Positions 26,922 through 35,785 of a stretch of 64,000 nt of DNA are shown here, one piece after another. The first letter of the stretch is position 1, and each line of letters opens with the position of its first letter. Where the stretch lies: assembly GCF_003957515.1 (NCBI RefSeq), contig NZ_RQXW01000015.1, forward strand, positions 1 through 64,000, read 5' to 3'. The translations under genes were made by a program, and so were the position numbers. Under the pieces are notes generated by a model that saw only the letters and a program-made list of their open reading frames with translations, was not told the origin of the DNA and did no database searches. The DNA comes from Amphritea opalescens (GTDB lineage Bacteria; Pseudomonadota; Gammaproteobacteria; Pseudomonadales; Balneatricaceae).

Positions 26922-27114
26922 CCGAACGTAGCCCTGTTCATTTTTACCCCTAGGCAGAAGAAATGAGCATCGCTGGCGTACGCACTAAAGAGATTCTCCG
27001 TTCACCTTACATGACGCCTCATAAAGCCGTAAAAAAGAGGCTAATCGGGAGGTAATGTTCCATCTTTTCTGGTTTAATTCATCGCAGCAATAGACTTCTT
27101 AAAGGTAGGAAACA

Positions 27115-27468
27115 ATGGCTTACACGTTATCAGGTAAAGTGAAATTAATTCAGGACCCTCAGACATTCAACAGCGGTTTCACTAAGCGAGAAATGGTGGT
27201 CATTGTTGAGGATGGCAAATACCCCCAAGAAATCAACCTTGAGTTCGTTCAAGACAAAGTGAGCTTACTCGATAACCTTCAGCCAGGGCAGGATGTCACG
27301 GTGACCTTTGATATTCGTGGGCGAGAATATAACGGCCGTTACTTCAACAATCTTCAAGCATGGAAAGTTGAAACCGGCAGCTCTGATGATAGCTATATGA
27401 ATCAAGAGCCGCCAGCATTTGATAACAACGTTCCTGAAGTTTCCTTCGATGACGATATACCGTTCTAG
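27115..27468 (+). CDS. DUF3127 protein, OB-fold-like
   Basis: The 117-residue protein matches the DUF3127 family: an N-terminal single-strand-binding-like OB fold (YTLSGKVKLIQDPQTFNSGF, then TKREMVVIV, then GREYNGRYFNNLQAWKVE, residues about 3-86). An acidic tail follows and ends in FDDDIPF. That tail resembles the SSB C-terminal tip (DDDIPF), which docks partner proteins. A role in nucleic-acid binding is inferred from fold and tail. It is transcribed alone, between the Tct regulator and the AT-rich island, and ends at a strong hairpin. Confidence 0.8.
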   Translation: MAYTLSGKVKLIQDPQTFNSGFTKREMVVIVEDGKYPQEINLEFVQDKVSLLDNLQPGQDVTVTFDIRGREYNGRYFNNLQAWKVETGSSDDSYMNQEPPAFDNNVPEVSFDDDIPF

Positions 27469-27509
27469 CAAACGATTTCTGTAACTACGATTTCATCGAT
27501 TCCCCTGCT

Positions 27510-27535
27510 AGCCTCTATCAATAGAGGCTGCTTTC
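27510..27535 (+). terminator. Terminator after the DUF3127 gene
   Basis: A perfect 8-bp stem, AGCCTCTA (27510-27517) and TAGAGGCT (27522-27529), closes on TCAA. The tail GCTTTCC is only weakly T-rich. Confidence 0.55.
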
Positions 27536-27633
27536 CGTATCACCAATATTCACGTTTAAAAATACTCAAACGGTTTTATGGTAAAATAAGTAATAATACA
27601 CAATAAATCTATTTTTTATTTAAGGCTACTGTA

Positions 27634-28872
27634 ATGAAAATATTTGACCTTAGAAGTGAAAACGTTGGTGATAGTGTCAAGCTTTTAGCTACTGTAGACT
27701 GTGAGATAATAGGAAAAAAAGATGTGTGGTTTTCAATACCAAAAGAGTACTCATCCTATCTTTGCACTACTAGCATGGACTCTTTTTTAGTAGGCCTTCT
27801 TTATCCTGCTATGCAGTACGGAGTAAACATTGAAGTTAATGGAATAGTGTCAAAAAAATTGTTATTTAATATAAACAATTATGTCATTCCATTATTAATG
27901 TCTTATTCAGATTCAGCAAAAAAGATAACAGTAACTGCGTTAAAGACGACCTCTAAAAAAATAACATGCAATGGAATTGGAACAGGTTTTTCAGGCGGAG
28001 TAGATTCCTTTAGTACAATATATGATCGCTATGAGAAAGAGAAAGATAAAGAATTTAAAATAAATAGCTTTTTATTCCTTAATGTTGGATCTCATGGCAG
28101 CGATCTAGTTAAGTCTCAAAAGAAATTCCAAACTAGGTATGAGCATCTTAAGCCATTTCCAAAAGAAATTGGTGTTGAGTTTATACCTTTAGACTCAAAT
28201 CTCCATCAGTTCTATCCGTGGGGACATCAAGAGACATACTCGTTAACCGGTGTCTCTGGAGTATTGGCATTACAAAATCACTTTTCTAAATACTATTTCG
28301 CATCAGCAGGTATTGACTACAATAGTATGATTAAAAATTCTTATTTATATAAAGGCATAGACATTGGAATATTTTGCGAACCAGTATTACTGCCTCTTTT
28401 ATCAACAGAGACAACTGAAATGATTCTTGATGGCATACAAAACACAAGGGTAGATAAAATATTAAACATAGCATCTTACGAGCCAACTTTTAGGTTTTTA
28501 AATGTTTGTATTCGTGGCGATGACACTCATGAGAACTGCTCTACTTGTTCTAAATGTTTAAGAACATTAACTGCTCTTGATTTCTCTGGAAACTTACATA
28601 ACTATTCAGGCGTATTTAACATTAATAAATATATGACACTGAAGCCTAATTATATGCGTCAATTAGTTGCAACCAGAAATAAAAACTCATTCTCTAAAGA
28701 CAATATAGATCTAGCCAATAAACACAAAATAAAACTACCAAACCATCTAACTAGCGATTGTTCTTATATATTAAGACACAAGCTAAAAGCAACAATAAAA
28801 AAAACAAAAAGAACAATAAAAAGAAAAATTAAAAACATCATTTTAAATCTTACCGGCAAACAAAAAAGATAA
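27634..28872 (+). CDS. PP-loop ATPase-like protein of a polysaccharide island
   Basis: The 412-residue protein has an N-type ATP-pyrophosphatase motif GTGFSGGVDSFST (about residues 115-127) and a zinc-type cluster ENCSTCSKCLRTL (about 299-311), as in QueC-like PP-loop enzymes. The last 40 residues are strongly basic (ATIKKTKRTIKRKIKNIILN) and may bind membrane. Such proteins activate a carbonyl or carboxyl with ATP; the substrate is unknown. Base composition is far more AT-rich than the flanks, and it is convergent with a polysaccharide pyruvyl transferase. Together these suggest transfer and a role in decorating a surface glycan. I do not recognise a named member. Confidence 0.6.
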   Translation: MKIFDLRSENVGDSVKLLATVDCEIIGKKDVWFSIPKEYSSYLCTTSMDSFLVGLLYPAMQYGVNIEVNGIVSKKLLFNINNYVIPLLMSYSDSAKKITVTALKTTSKKITCNGIGTGFSGGVDSFSTIYDRYEKEKDKEFKINSFLFLNVGSHGSDLVKSQKKFQTRYEHLKPFPKEIGVEFIPLDSNLHQFYPWGHQETYSLTGVSGVLALQNHFSKYYFASAGIDYNSMIKNSYLYKGIDIGIFCEPVLLPLLSTETTEMILDGIQNTRVDKILNIASYEPTFRFLNVCIRGDDTHENCSTCSKCLRTLTALDFSGNLHNYSGVFNINKYMTLKPNYMRQLVATRNKNSFSKDNIDLANKHKIKLPNHLTSDCSYILRHKLKATIKKTKRTIKRKIKNIILNLTGKQKR

Positions 28873-29051
28873 TAATTTAGCATAAAAAACAATAACACTG
28901 TTAATAAAAAATGCATTTACGAGTTGGCTATCAATACTTTTCCGCTCAGAGTTAGTATTATAACCATTCCTTTTCTACTAACCGTGAACAACTAAACAAC
29001 CATATACACCTTTGCCATAAAACTATATTGCACTTCCTGCTTTATTAAATC

Positions 29052-30134
29052 TTATGCGAAAATATATTTTGCTCTATCAATAATTCCGTCAACCAAATGA
29101 TCACTATATGGAAAGCAAGACAGCAAATTACTACCGTTAAATTCAACAGGCTCCTCGAATGATCTATACTTTTTAAGATTGGCTTCATCCCAATTATCCA
29201 GTTGGGAAAAATCTACTGCATCTGATACATTTTTCACACCAACTCCCAAATAGTAATCATCAAATTTCATATCATCACCTGCAAGCGCCTGCTCAGAAAA
29301 AACAACGCGTCTTGCAGGAATCCCATATGCCCTAGCAAGAATTAGACCATGAAGTGATGACGAGAACACATATGAGCATTCACACAGATCATCTACGAAT
29401 TCTCGAAAATCAATCATTGATGCCCGTTTCACACTTAAAGTAAAACAATCGCCATCTTTCACCAAATGTTCATGAATATAATGAGGGATAAAACCGATAC
29501 GCCCAGAATCTTTTTTCGTTCTAGGAAAAATAAGTGGCATAAACACTGCTGGATCGCCATATACGTCCGGACATTCCCCTTGAGACTTCACAACCATATG
29601 CCTACTTAATGGCCCCCTTACTGCACAATAATTACTATTCGGATTAACCGGCGAGTCTTTTGAAATGAATCCACTACCCCAAATTGATGTATGATCCTCA
29701 GCTTTTTGTGCAGTAGAACCTATAGCAAGCATAACATTCGGGGTAATCAGACTTGCTTTGACTGGAGGAGTTCCAGTCAAGCCGTTAATTAACCACGGAT
29801 TCAAACTGTCTCCAAGATTACCAGGATAAGGAGTATCAGCCCACCACAGAGGAATCCTACTATTTTTACAGCCCACCCCTTGCATCATATGTTCTAGTTC
29901 AAGAATAACATTTTTAGCTCTAGCAACGTTTTTTACATTTGGATATTTGGACTCTAAACCACTAGTAACTAACCTTTTTAGCTTCCTATAATCATTACAG
30001 TCCGCCGCTTTAGATGCCTCATTTATCAATAAGCGACGCACACGCCTTGAATACTTATAATCAAAAAAATCCAAAATACGCCTTATCACAAACCACTCCA
30101 AATACAAAAAATTTAGCTCATAAATAATTATCAC
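29052..30134 (-). CDS. Polysaccharide pyruvyl transferase family protein
   Basis: The protein (up to 360 residues) has the CsaB/WcaK pyruvyl transferase fold. It contains WWADTPYPGNLGDSLNPWLI (about residues 117-136), IWGSGFISKDS, the central YCAVRGPLSRHMV and the C-terminal SYVFSSSLHGLILARAYGIPA. These enzymes add pyruvate ketals from phosphoenolpyruvate to sugars of capsules or exopolysaccharide. The frame can start at GTG 30134, but GTG 30089, six bases after GGAG, is the better start and removes 15 residues. AT-rich, like its neighbour. A heptanucleotide repeat lies just upstream. Confidence 0.82.
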   Translation of the reverse strand: MIIIYELNFLYLEWFVIRRILDFFDYKYSRRVRRLLINEASKAADCNDYRKLKRLVTSGLESKYPNVKNVARAKNVILELEHMMQGVGCKNSRIPLWWADTPYPGNLGDSLNPWLINGLTGTPPVKASLITPNVMLAIGSTAQKAEDHTSIWGSGFISKDSPVNPNSNYCAVRGPLSRHMVVKSQGECPDVYGDPAVFMPLIFPRTKKDSGRIGFIPHYIHEHLVKDGDCFTLSVKRASMIDFREFVDDLCECSYVFSSSLHGLILARAYGIPARRVVFSEQALAGDDMKFDDYYLGVGVKNVSDAVDFSQLDNWDEANLKKYRSFEEPVEFNGSNLLSCFPYSDHLVDGIIDRAKYIFA

Positions 30135-30147
30135 TTAGCCGGCTAAG
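30134..30147. promoter_or_regulatory. 14-bp perfect palindrome before the pyruvyl transferase
   Basis: CTTAGCCGGCTAAG is perfectly self-complementary and lies between the repeat tract (30175-30216) and the start at GTG 30089. It could be an operator for the pyruvyl transferase promoter. No known site matches. Confidence 0.4.
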
Positions 30148-30174
30148 GCTCAAACATCAATTCATTATTATGTG

Positions 30175-30216
30175 CACCAAACACCAAACACCAAACACCA
30201 AACACCAAACACCAAA
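30175..30216. repeat. Heptanucleotide tandem repeat (CACCAAA)x6
   Basis: Six exact copies of CACCAAA run end to end, followed by a partial CAC. They lie 41 bases upstream of the longest possible pyruvyl transferase frame and 86 bases upstream of the preferred start. An in-frame stop (30135-30137) directly precedes the frame, so the tract is outside the coding region and would act, if at all, on promoter spacing. Perfect copies imply recent slippage. Confidence 0.9.
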
Positions 30217-30297
30217 CACTTTACTCTTTTTAAGATTGGTCATACACCTAAGAAAAGTCAAATTATTATCTTTTAAAAAATTTACTATACGAAAAAT

Positions 30298-30441
30298 TCA
30301 ACGACTGCTACTGCCAATTAACATCTTTAACTCCTCCCATACATAATCCCCCGGTAAACTGCCGTAACAAGGGGTCACACCATTTTCAGGACGGGGGCAA
30401 ACCTTCTTTCTACAGGGTGAACAGGGACGAAGATTCATATA
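30298..30441 (-). pseudogene. C-terminal remnant of a GT9 heptosyltransferase-like gene
   Basis: The last 48 codons of this frame read NLRPCSPCRKKVCP, a second cysteine near VTPCYG, and end with WEELKMLIGSSSR. The CxPC-x4-C spacing and the position near the C-terminus are typical of ADP-heptose:LPS heptosyltransferases (family GT9). The rest of the gene is missing; upstream sequence gives way to IS30 transposase remnants. Inferred: an LPS or capsule glycosyltransferase destroyed by the insertion. Confidence 0.45.
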
Positions 30442-30530
30442 ATATGTGCGACACTTTTTGCTACAGATGGAGAGGTGGCCAACTGCTGATAGAGGTACGC
30501 TTCTTCTCGCCAAAGACAAAGTGTATCACT

Positions 30531-31298
30531 ATGACATATCAACAGTTGACCGAAGGGAAACATACCAGATATCGATTCTTCTTGCACAGGGTTATCGGCC
30601 AGCTTTCATCGCTAAAACAATTAATGTACATCGCTCAACCGTTTATCGAGAGCTAGATCGAAACGGATCAAAGAATGGTTACCATTCCTGAATAGGCTCA
30701 GCAGAGAATTCAAGAGCGTAGGACTTTGGCAGCTAAATACAGAATTCCAGCGTTAACGGTTCAGTATGTTGAATTTGGATTGTCACTTCATTGGAGTCCG
30801 GAGCAGATTAGCGGTGTCGGGCATTTAATTGATATGCCGGTCAATCATGAGTGGATCTACCGTTATATCGCTGCAAATAAAGCCGCTGCCGTAACGCTTT
30901 ACAAAGCGTTACGTCAAGGAGATAAACGTTATCGACGAGGCGTGAATACAAAGCGTTGTGTGATACCCGATCCTCGTTCGATAGATGAGCGACCTGAGGT
31001 CGTCGAAAATAGAGAACGCTTTGGCGATGGGGAAGTCGATACTGTTCTGGGTAAGCAAGGCACTGGGGCGCTAGTCACGCTGGCAGAACGTAAAAGTCGC
31101 ATGTGCCTAGTACGAAAGATAGCGGCTAAGCGAGCAGCTGATGTGCGAGATGCAGTGATAGATATGCTGAAGCCTTATGCCGCATCGGTGCGAACAATCA
31201 CTGCCGACAATGGTTCGGAATTTGTCGAACATAAGGCAATAGCTGATGCGCTCAATATCACCATAAGCCCTTCAACTGTTTCGCTTAAACGTTCATGA
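30531..31298 (+). pseudogene. IS30-family transposase, frameshifted and truncated
   Basis: The reading starts at ATG 30531 (MTYQQLTEGK) and shifts frame to YQISILLAQGYRPAFIAKTI, the IS30 helix-turn-helix. It breaks again near 30690 and resumes at 30726 with the DDE core: WSPEQISG, EWIYRYIAANK, GDGEVDTVLGKQG and TADNGSEFVEH. The third catalytic residue and the C-terminus are absent after about 31260. At least two frameshifts and the 3' loss make it inactive. It abuts the stop of the E2 gene (31293) and may have replaced whatever lay downstream of it. Confidence 0.85.
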
Positions 31299-32849
31299 AG
31301 ATGGCAAGTAAGCCCAATTTTCAATCGTTTCGACAAAGTGACTTAAGAAGAGGTTAGTTTGATAAGCATCGATGGCACGATGATCAATACTCAAGGAAAC
31401 ATAACATTTCGGCCGGATTGTCATAACATCCTCACCATCCACTTCCTGCACAACGACTCTTTTTTCCAGTTTACCAATCCCCAATATCGCCACCTGCGGT
31501 TGATTGATAATAATGGGGGCGGCAAAAAGGCTACCGCTGACACCGTGATTAGAGATAGTAAAGGTGCCGTCTTTCAAATCCGCAGGGGTTAACTTGCCCT
31601 CCCGTGCTTTGTCGGTTTGCTGTTGCAACGCCGTGGCGATTTCAAATAAGTTTTTGTTTTGCACTTGTTTGATCACCGGAACAACCAATCCTTGATCACC
31701 AAGGGCGGTACCAATACCGATATTGATATCATCAAATATTTCCAAGGCATCTTCATGGAAACGTGCGTTGATTGATGGAACGGCTTGCATCGCTTTAACA
31801 CAAGCGGCAAGAAAGTAAGCGGTAAACGTCAGCTTTACACCGGCTTCGCTAAAGCCTAACTTGCATTGCTTTCTATGCTCCATAATCCGCTCCATATCCA
31901 TTTCGAAAACACTGGTAACATGGGGAGCCGTGTGCAGCAGACTGTTTACCATATGGCTGGCAATCGATTTACGCATCGGTGTGTGCGGAACGCGTGTTCC
32001 GCTGAGACCCGAGGTTGTCACCGGATTAGGGGTGCGATGTTTCGCAGCATCGGATGCCATAAAGGCAATAACATCATCTCGCGTGACCCGACCACCACGA
32101 CCGCTGCCGCTAATAAGGTCAATATTGAGGCCATGTTTGTTTAATAGGCGCCGAACGGCTGGGCCAATAAGATGACGAGCATTGCGTGTCTCAGAGTCAA
32201 GTTGCTGCTCTGGCTTACACTGGCTCGATGACGATGGTGAAGCAGAAACCGTTGATGCTTTCTCGGGTGCGCTCTCCAATGTGAGTGTTTCTCGGCCGGC
32301 TTGTTTTACCAAGATACCGAGCAGAGTTCCTTCTTCAACCTCATCACCAAGCTGTATTACTTGTGACCGAAGCATGCCGTCGGCTGGCGCGGTGACTTCC
32401 ATCGTCACTTTATCGGTTTCAAGCTCAAGTAGAGGATCACCTTCCTTAACATAGCCTCCGGTATCTACGATCCAGTTTGCTACCTTTGCGGCAGTACCTT
32501 CTAATTGTTCGGCTGGTAAACGTATCTCTATGATGGTGCTCTCGTCCGTCGTCGATGGATAAAGGTCTAGACTAGCGGGAGCTGCGTTTTCTGTCGGACT
32601 CACCGAGTCACGACTAATAACACCTAGCAGCACATCTTCACTTACCTCGGTACCTCGAGCGACTAAAATTTGGGAGATAACACCATCGGCTTCAGCACAA
32701 ATCTCCATAGTCACTTTATCGGTTTCTAACTCCAGCAGAGGCATCCCTTTTGTCACCTGCTCGCCTTCGGTCACTAACCAATCGGACACCGTAGCGACGG
32801 TACCTTCTAGCGCATCAGCGGGTAGCGTAATCGATATTGAATGTTGCAT
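31293..32849 (-). CDS. 2-oxoacid dehydrogenase E2 (dihydrolipoyl acyltransferase), two lipoyl domains
   Basis: The 518-residue protein is the acyltransferase core of a 2-oxoacid dehydrogenase complex. Two lipoyl domains carry LELETDKVTME with lysines at about 45 and 147. A peripheral-subunit-binding domain follows (about residues 225-265, IGPAVRRLLNKHGLNIDLIS), then the CAT-like catalytic domain ending in SIDHRAIDAYQTNLFL. The active-site motif is DHRxxDA rather than the usual DHRxxDG. It lies 13 bases after the fused E1 gene and has GGAGG eight bases before the ATG. No E3 gene follows; a dead IS30 lies at its 3' end. Confidence 0.85.
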   Translation of the reverse strand: MQHSISITLPADALEGTVATVSDWLVTEGEQVTKGMPLLELETDKVTMEICAEADGVISQILVARGTEVSEDVLLGVISRDSVSPTENAAPASLDLYPSTTDESTIIEIRLPAEQLEGTAAKVANWIVDTGGYVKEGDPLLELETDKVTMEVTAPADGMLRSQVIQLGDEVEEGTLLGILVKQAGRETLTLESAPEKASTVSASPSSSSQCKPEQQLDSETRNARHLIGPAVRRLLNKHGLNIDLISGSGRGGRVTRDDVIAFMASDAAKHRTPNPVTTSGLSGTRVPHTPMRKSIASHMVNSLLHTAPHVTSVFEMDMERIMEHRKQCKLGFSEAGVKLTFTAYFLAACVKAMQAVPSINARFHEDALEIFDDINIGIGTALGDQGLVVPVIKQVQNKNLFEIATALQQQTDKAREGKLTPADLKDGTFTISNHGVSGSLFAAPIIINQPQVAILGIGKLEKRVVVQEVDGEDVMTIRPKCYVSLSIDHRAIDAYQTNLFLSHFVETIENWAYLPSS

Positions 32850-32862
32850 AGCTCTTTCCTCC

Positions 32863-34986
32863 TTAGACGGCGATCAGGTTTTGCATCGCTTGAGCAATGC
32901 GATGTTCACTAGGAAGAGCGCTCTCCAATAAGTGAATATTGTGAGGGCTAGGGATATCAGGCATGGTGAGTCGTTGAATCGGCGCATCTAAGCTGAAAAA
33001 GAGTTCCTCCGCTAAAGTGGCCGCTATTTCAGCACCAAATCCAGCGGTTTTATTATCTTCATGGACAATTAAGCAGCGAGCCGTTTTTTCAACCGAGGTC
33101 ATCACAGCTTCTTTATCCCAAGGCTGCAAAGTTCTCAGATCGATCACTTCGATCCCCATATCGAGTTGCTTGGCGGCACTTTCGCACCGTTCAACCATTG
33201 CTCCCCAGCAAATAACCGTCAACTTATTACCGCTGGTTAAGCGTTTCGCCTGACCAAAAGGGATAATATATTCATCTCCGGGATAGGGACGACGCGCCCA
33301 GCTATGATCCAGTAAAAAACGATGTTCAAAAAAAATCGTCGGATTATTGTCCCGTAATGCAAATCGCAACAGACCGACCGCATCTTCAGCATTAGAGGGC
33401 ATCGCCAGTTGCCAACCAACCTTGTGCACCCACTCGACCTCATCACTCATGGAGTGCCATGGATCGCCCCGTCGTGCAAACCCACCGGGGATTCTGACCA
33501 CCATGGGGGCGGCAAACTGATTATTTGTTCGCCAGCGCATAATACCGGTGTCGCTGAGCTGCTCTGCGGCGGGTTCGGCATATTTTCGAAACTGGATTTC
33601 AGGGACTGGCATCAGCCCGCTCAAGGCCATACCGACGGAGCGGCCAATAATACCCTCCTCCGATAAGCTGGTATCAAACACACGCTGTTGACCAAATTTC
33701 TCATGTAACCCTAGTGTCGCACCATGCACGCCACCTTTAGGGCCCACATCTTCACCAAAGACGATCACTTTCTGGTTGGTCTCTAATTCATAATCCAACG
33801 TTTTACGGATAGCGGTGAGCATGTTGATCCGAGAACCGGTGGGACTCGGTGTAGTATTGCTTGCCGGAAAGCGGTGATTATCTGCTGCGAGCCCCCCTCT
33901 TACTTGCGACGAGCCTTGTTCGGCATAAACAAAGCGGGTGAGTTGACTAGGGTCCGGCTGCTGGCGGGCTTTAGCTCGTTCTACCGATGCTTGAATCTGG
34001 CTGATACTCTCTATTTCAAGCGCCTCCCAAGCGGCTGCAGTCATGATGTTATGTTTAAGCACGTAATCCTTCAGTTTAGGCAAAGGATCTCGAGTAACTT
34101 CATCGGCAATAAATTCAGGTGACTTATAGGTTTGGGTATCCTGAAACGTATGTCCGCATAATCGAGGCACCTTGAGCCTGAGCAAGCACGCCCCTTTACC
34201 GGATCGCACATAGTCGACAGCCTCTTTAATCAGTATGGGGGTTTGCTCAGGGTCTGTGCCGTCGCCGTCAACAATGTAGAGGTTCTTATAGGCTTTGAGG
34301 TTGGCGACTTGATCGCCGCCGGGGGTTTGCTCTGTTTGTGGCACAGAGATACCGTAACCATTATCCTCAATATAAAAAAGGTGCGGCAGATGATGAGTCG
34401 TCGATATATTCAGTGCCGCCCAGAAACCGCTGGTAGACATCGAGGAGTCGCCTCCCATTGAGACCCCTATCGCGCCGGTATAACGGTCGTCTTCTAACTG
34501 ATCTCGATGATAAACAATGGACTGCGCCCAGCCCGCGATGGGAGAGTATTGCGCACCGACACCGCCACACATAGGAAAGAGCATCGCTCCCGTTCTTTCA
34601 GGGTTGGGGAAGTTACACACCACCCCAATATCTCGTCCATCACTGTAACCACCTTCCTTGGCCATAGGTGAAGCCACCACTTCATCTAAATCGATCCCTA
34701 GACTCATCACAAAGGGGCGAGAACGATAGTAACCGGTTGCTGCATCATGGGGATGGGTAAGCAAAGAACCAAGGATAATTTGAGCGAAATCGTGTCCCCG
34801 AGCAGAAAATTGATTAAAGACCAATTTCGCTGGCACGAGTTCCTGTTCTTCGATGGTATCCAGCGCGCGTGACGCTAACATTAACTGACAAATTTTAGTC
34901 CAATCAAGCGGTGCTGATACACCGTTGTTAGATTCCTGTTTAGAGGCTAGCGTTACCTTATTCATCTGTTTAATCGACCTCAGCAT
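32863..34986 (-). CDS. 2-oxoacid dehydrogenase E1, alpha and beta fused (branched-chain type)
   Basis: The 707-residue protein joins both E1 halves. The alpha part (about residues 25-350) has the thiamine-diphosphate site GDSSMSTSGFWAALN-like GDG/NN region, with IEDNGYGISVP. The beta part (about 385-707) has VFGEDVGPKGGVHGAT and DTSLSEEGIIGRSVGMALSG. Fused E1 proteins of this kind are annotated as branched-chain 2-oxoacid dehydrogenases, decarboxylating valine, leucine and isoleucine 2-oxo acids; the divergent Lrp/AsnC gene fits. No ribosome site is visible before ATG 34986, and ATG 34965 is an alternative. Confidence 0.83.
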   Translation of the reverse strand: MLRSIKQMNKVTLASKQESNNGVSAPLDWTKICQLMLASRALDTIEEQELVPAKLVFNQFSARGHDFAQIILGSLLTHPHDAATGYYRSRPFVMSLGIDLDEVVASPMAKEGGYSDGRDIGVVCNFPNPERTGAMLFPMCGGVGAQYSPIAGWAQSIVYHRDQLEDDRYTGAIGVSMGGDSSMSTSGFWAALNISTTHHLPHLFYIEDNGYGISVPQTEQTPGGDQVANLKAYKNLYIVDGDGTDPEQTPILIKEAVDYVRSGKGACLLRLKVPRLCGHTFQDTQTYKSPEFIADEVTRDPLPKLKDYVLKHNIMTAAAWEALEIESISQIQASVERAKARQQPDPSQLTRFVYAEQGSSQVRGGLAADNHRFPASNTTPSPTGSRINMLTAIRKTLDYELETNQKVIVFGEDVGPKGGVHGATLGLHEKFGQQRVFDTSLSEEGIIGRSVGMALSGLMPVPEIQFRKYAEPAAEQLSDTGIMRWRTNNQFAAPMVVRIPGGFARRGDPWHSMSDEVEWVHKVGWQLAMPSNAEDAVGLLRFALRDNNPTIFFEHRFLLDHSWARRPYPGDEYIIPFGQAKRLTSGNKLTVICWGAMVERCESAAKQLDMGIEVIDLRTLQPWDKEAVMTSVEKTARCLIVHEDNKTAGFGAEIAATLAEELFFSLDAPIQRLTMPDIPSPHNIHLLESALPSEHRIAQAMQNLIAV

Positions 34987-35127
34987 GAGCTGTATATCAG
35001 CTTTTTTATTGTGTTATCCATTATTTTTATTGTAGTGAGTTCTTGGCGAAATTATCTTTCTGAAAATATTGAAAATGAACGATAATAAGCAATATACTTT
35101 CTCAAAATAAATAAAAATGGATGAATT

Positions 35128-35592
35128 ATGCTTGATAGCTTCGATTTAGCGATACTAACGTCTTTACAAAAAGATGGCCGATTGAGTAATAGAGAGCTGG
35201 CTGAAAAAATTGGACTATCCGCCGCGCCCTGTTGGAGACGGCTAAAACGGCTAGAAGATGAAGGCTATATTGAGAATTACATAGCCGCGCTATCGGCAAA
35301 GAAAGTTAATTTAAACGTGGTGGCATTTGCCCAGATCTCACTGGATAACCATCACCCTGAAACCTTAGAATCATTTCTATCGATGGTAAAAGATTGCCCT
35401 GAAATCCAAGAGTGTCACTCGGTCAGTGGCGCCTGCGACTATCTGTTGAAAATTATTACGCGGGATATGGAGAGCTACGAAGCGCTGTTAAGTAACCGGT
35501 TGTTACCTACAGAGGGTATTCGCTCGACTAGTACCATGTTTTCAATGAAGCAGCCCAAAATAACCCATGAACTACCACTGAGTGGCTGCTAA
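35128..35592 (+). CDS. Lrp/AsnC-family regulator, BkdR-like
   Basis: The 154-residue protein has an N-terminal helix-turn-helix (LTSLQKDGRLSNRELAEKIG, with SAAPCWRRLKRLE as recognition helix) and a C-terminal RAM ligand-binding domain (about residues 65-145, with VSGACDYLLKIITRDM). Divergent by 141 bases from the E1-E2 operon, it occupies the position of BkdR, the activator of branched-chain keto acid dehydrogenase genes. GGA lies seven bases before the ATG. The AT-rich region between the two genes is suited to Lrp-type binding, but no clear site stands out. Confidence 0.85.
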   Translation: MLDSFDLAILTSLQKDGRLSNRELAEKIGLSAAPCWRRLKRLEDEGYIENYIAALSAKKVNLNVVAFAQISLDNHHPETLESFLSMVKDCPEIQECHSVSGACDYLLKIITRDMESYEALLSNRLLPTEGIRSTSTMFSMKQPKITHELPLSGC

Positions 35593-35785
35593 TCGGCGAC
35601 GGCCTAGTGTTAACGCAATAACAGCCTGTGTTGTAGACGTTTTTAAAAAATATAAGCCGTTAATCTGAAATGCTCGGCCATGAAGTTGACCTAGTCTGCC
35701 AATCCAAATACGCCGCATATGAATAGGCACGATCCATATGCCTAGCTGATAGAAATATTGACGAGACGACCAACGGTTTAGAAGA

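Noticed and set aside
30175-30216. Repeat tract as a coding-frame phase switch
   Set aside because: An in-frame stop at 30135-30137 separates it from the pyruvyl transferase frame, so it cannot switch translation of that gene.
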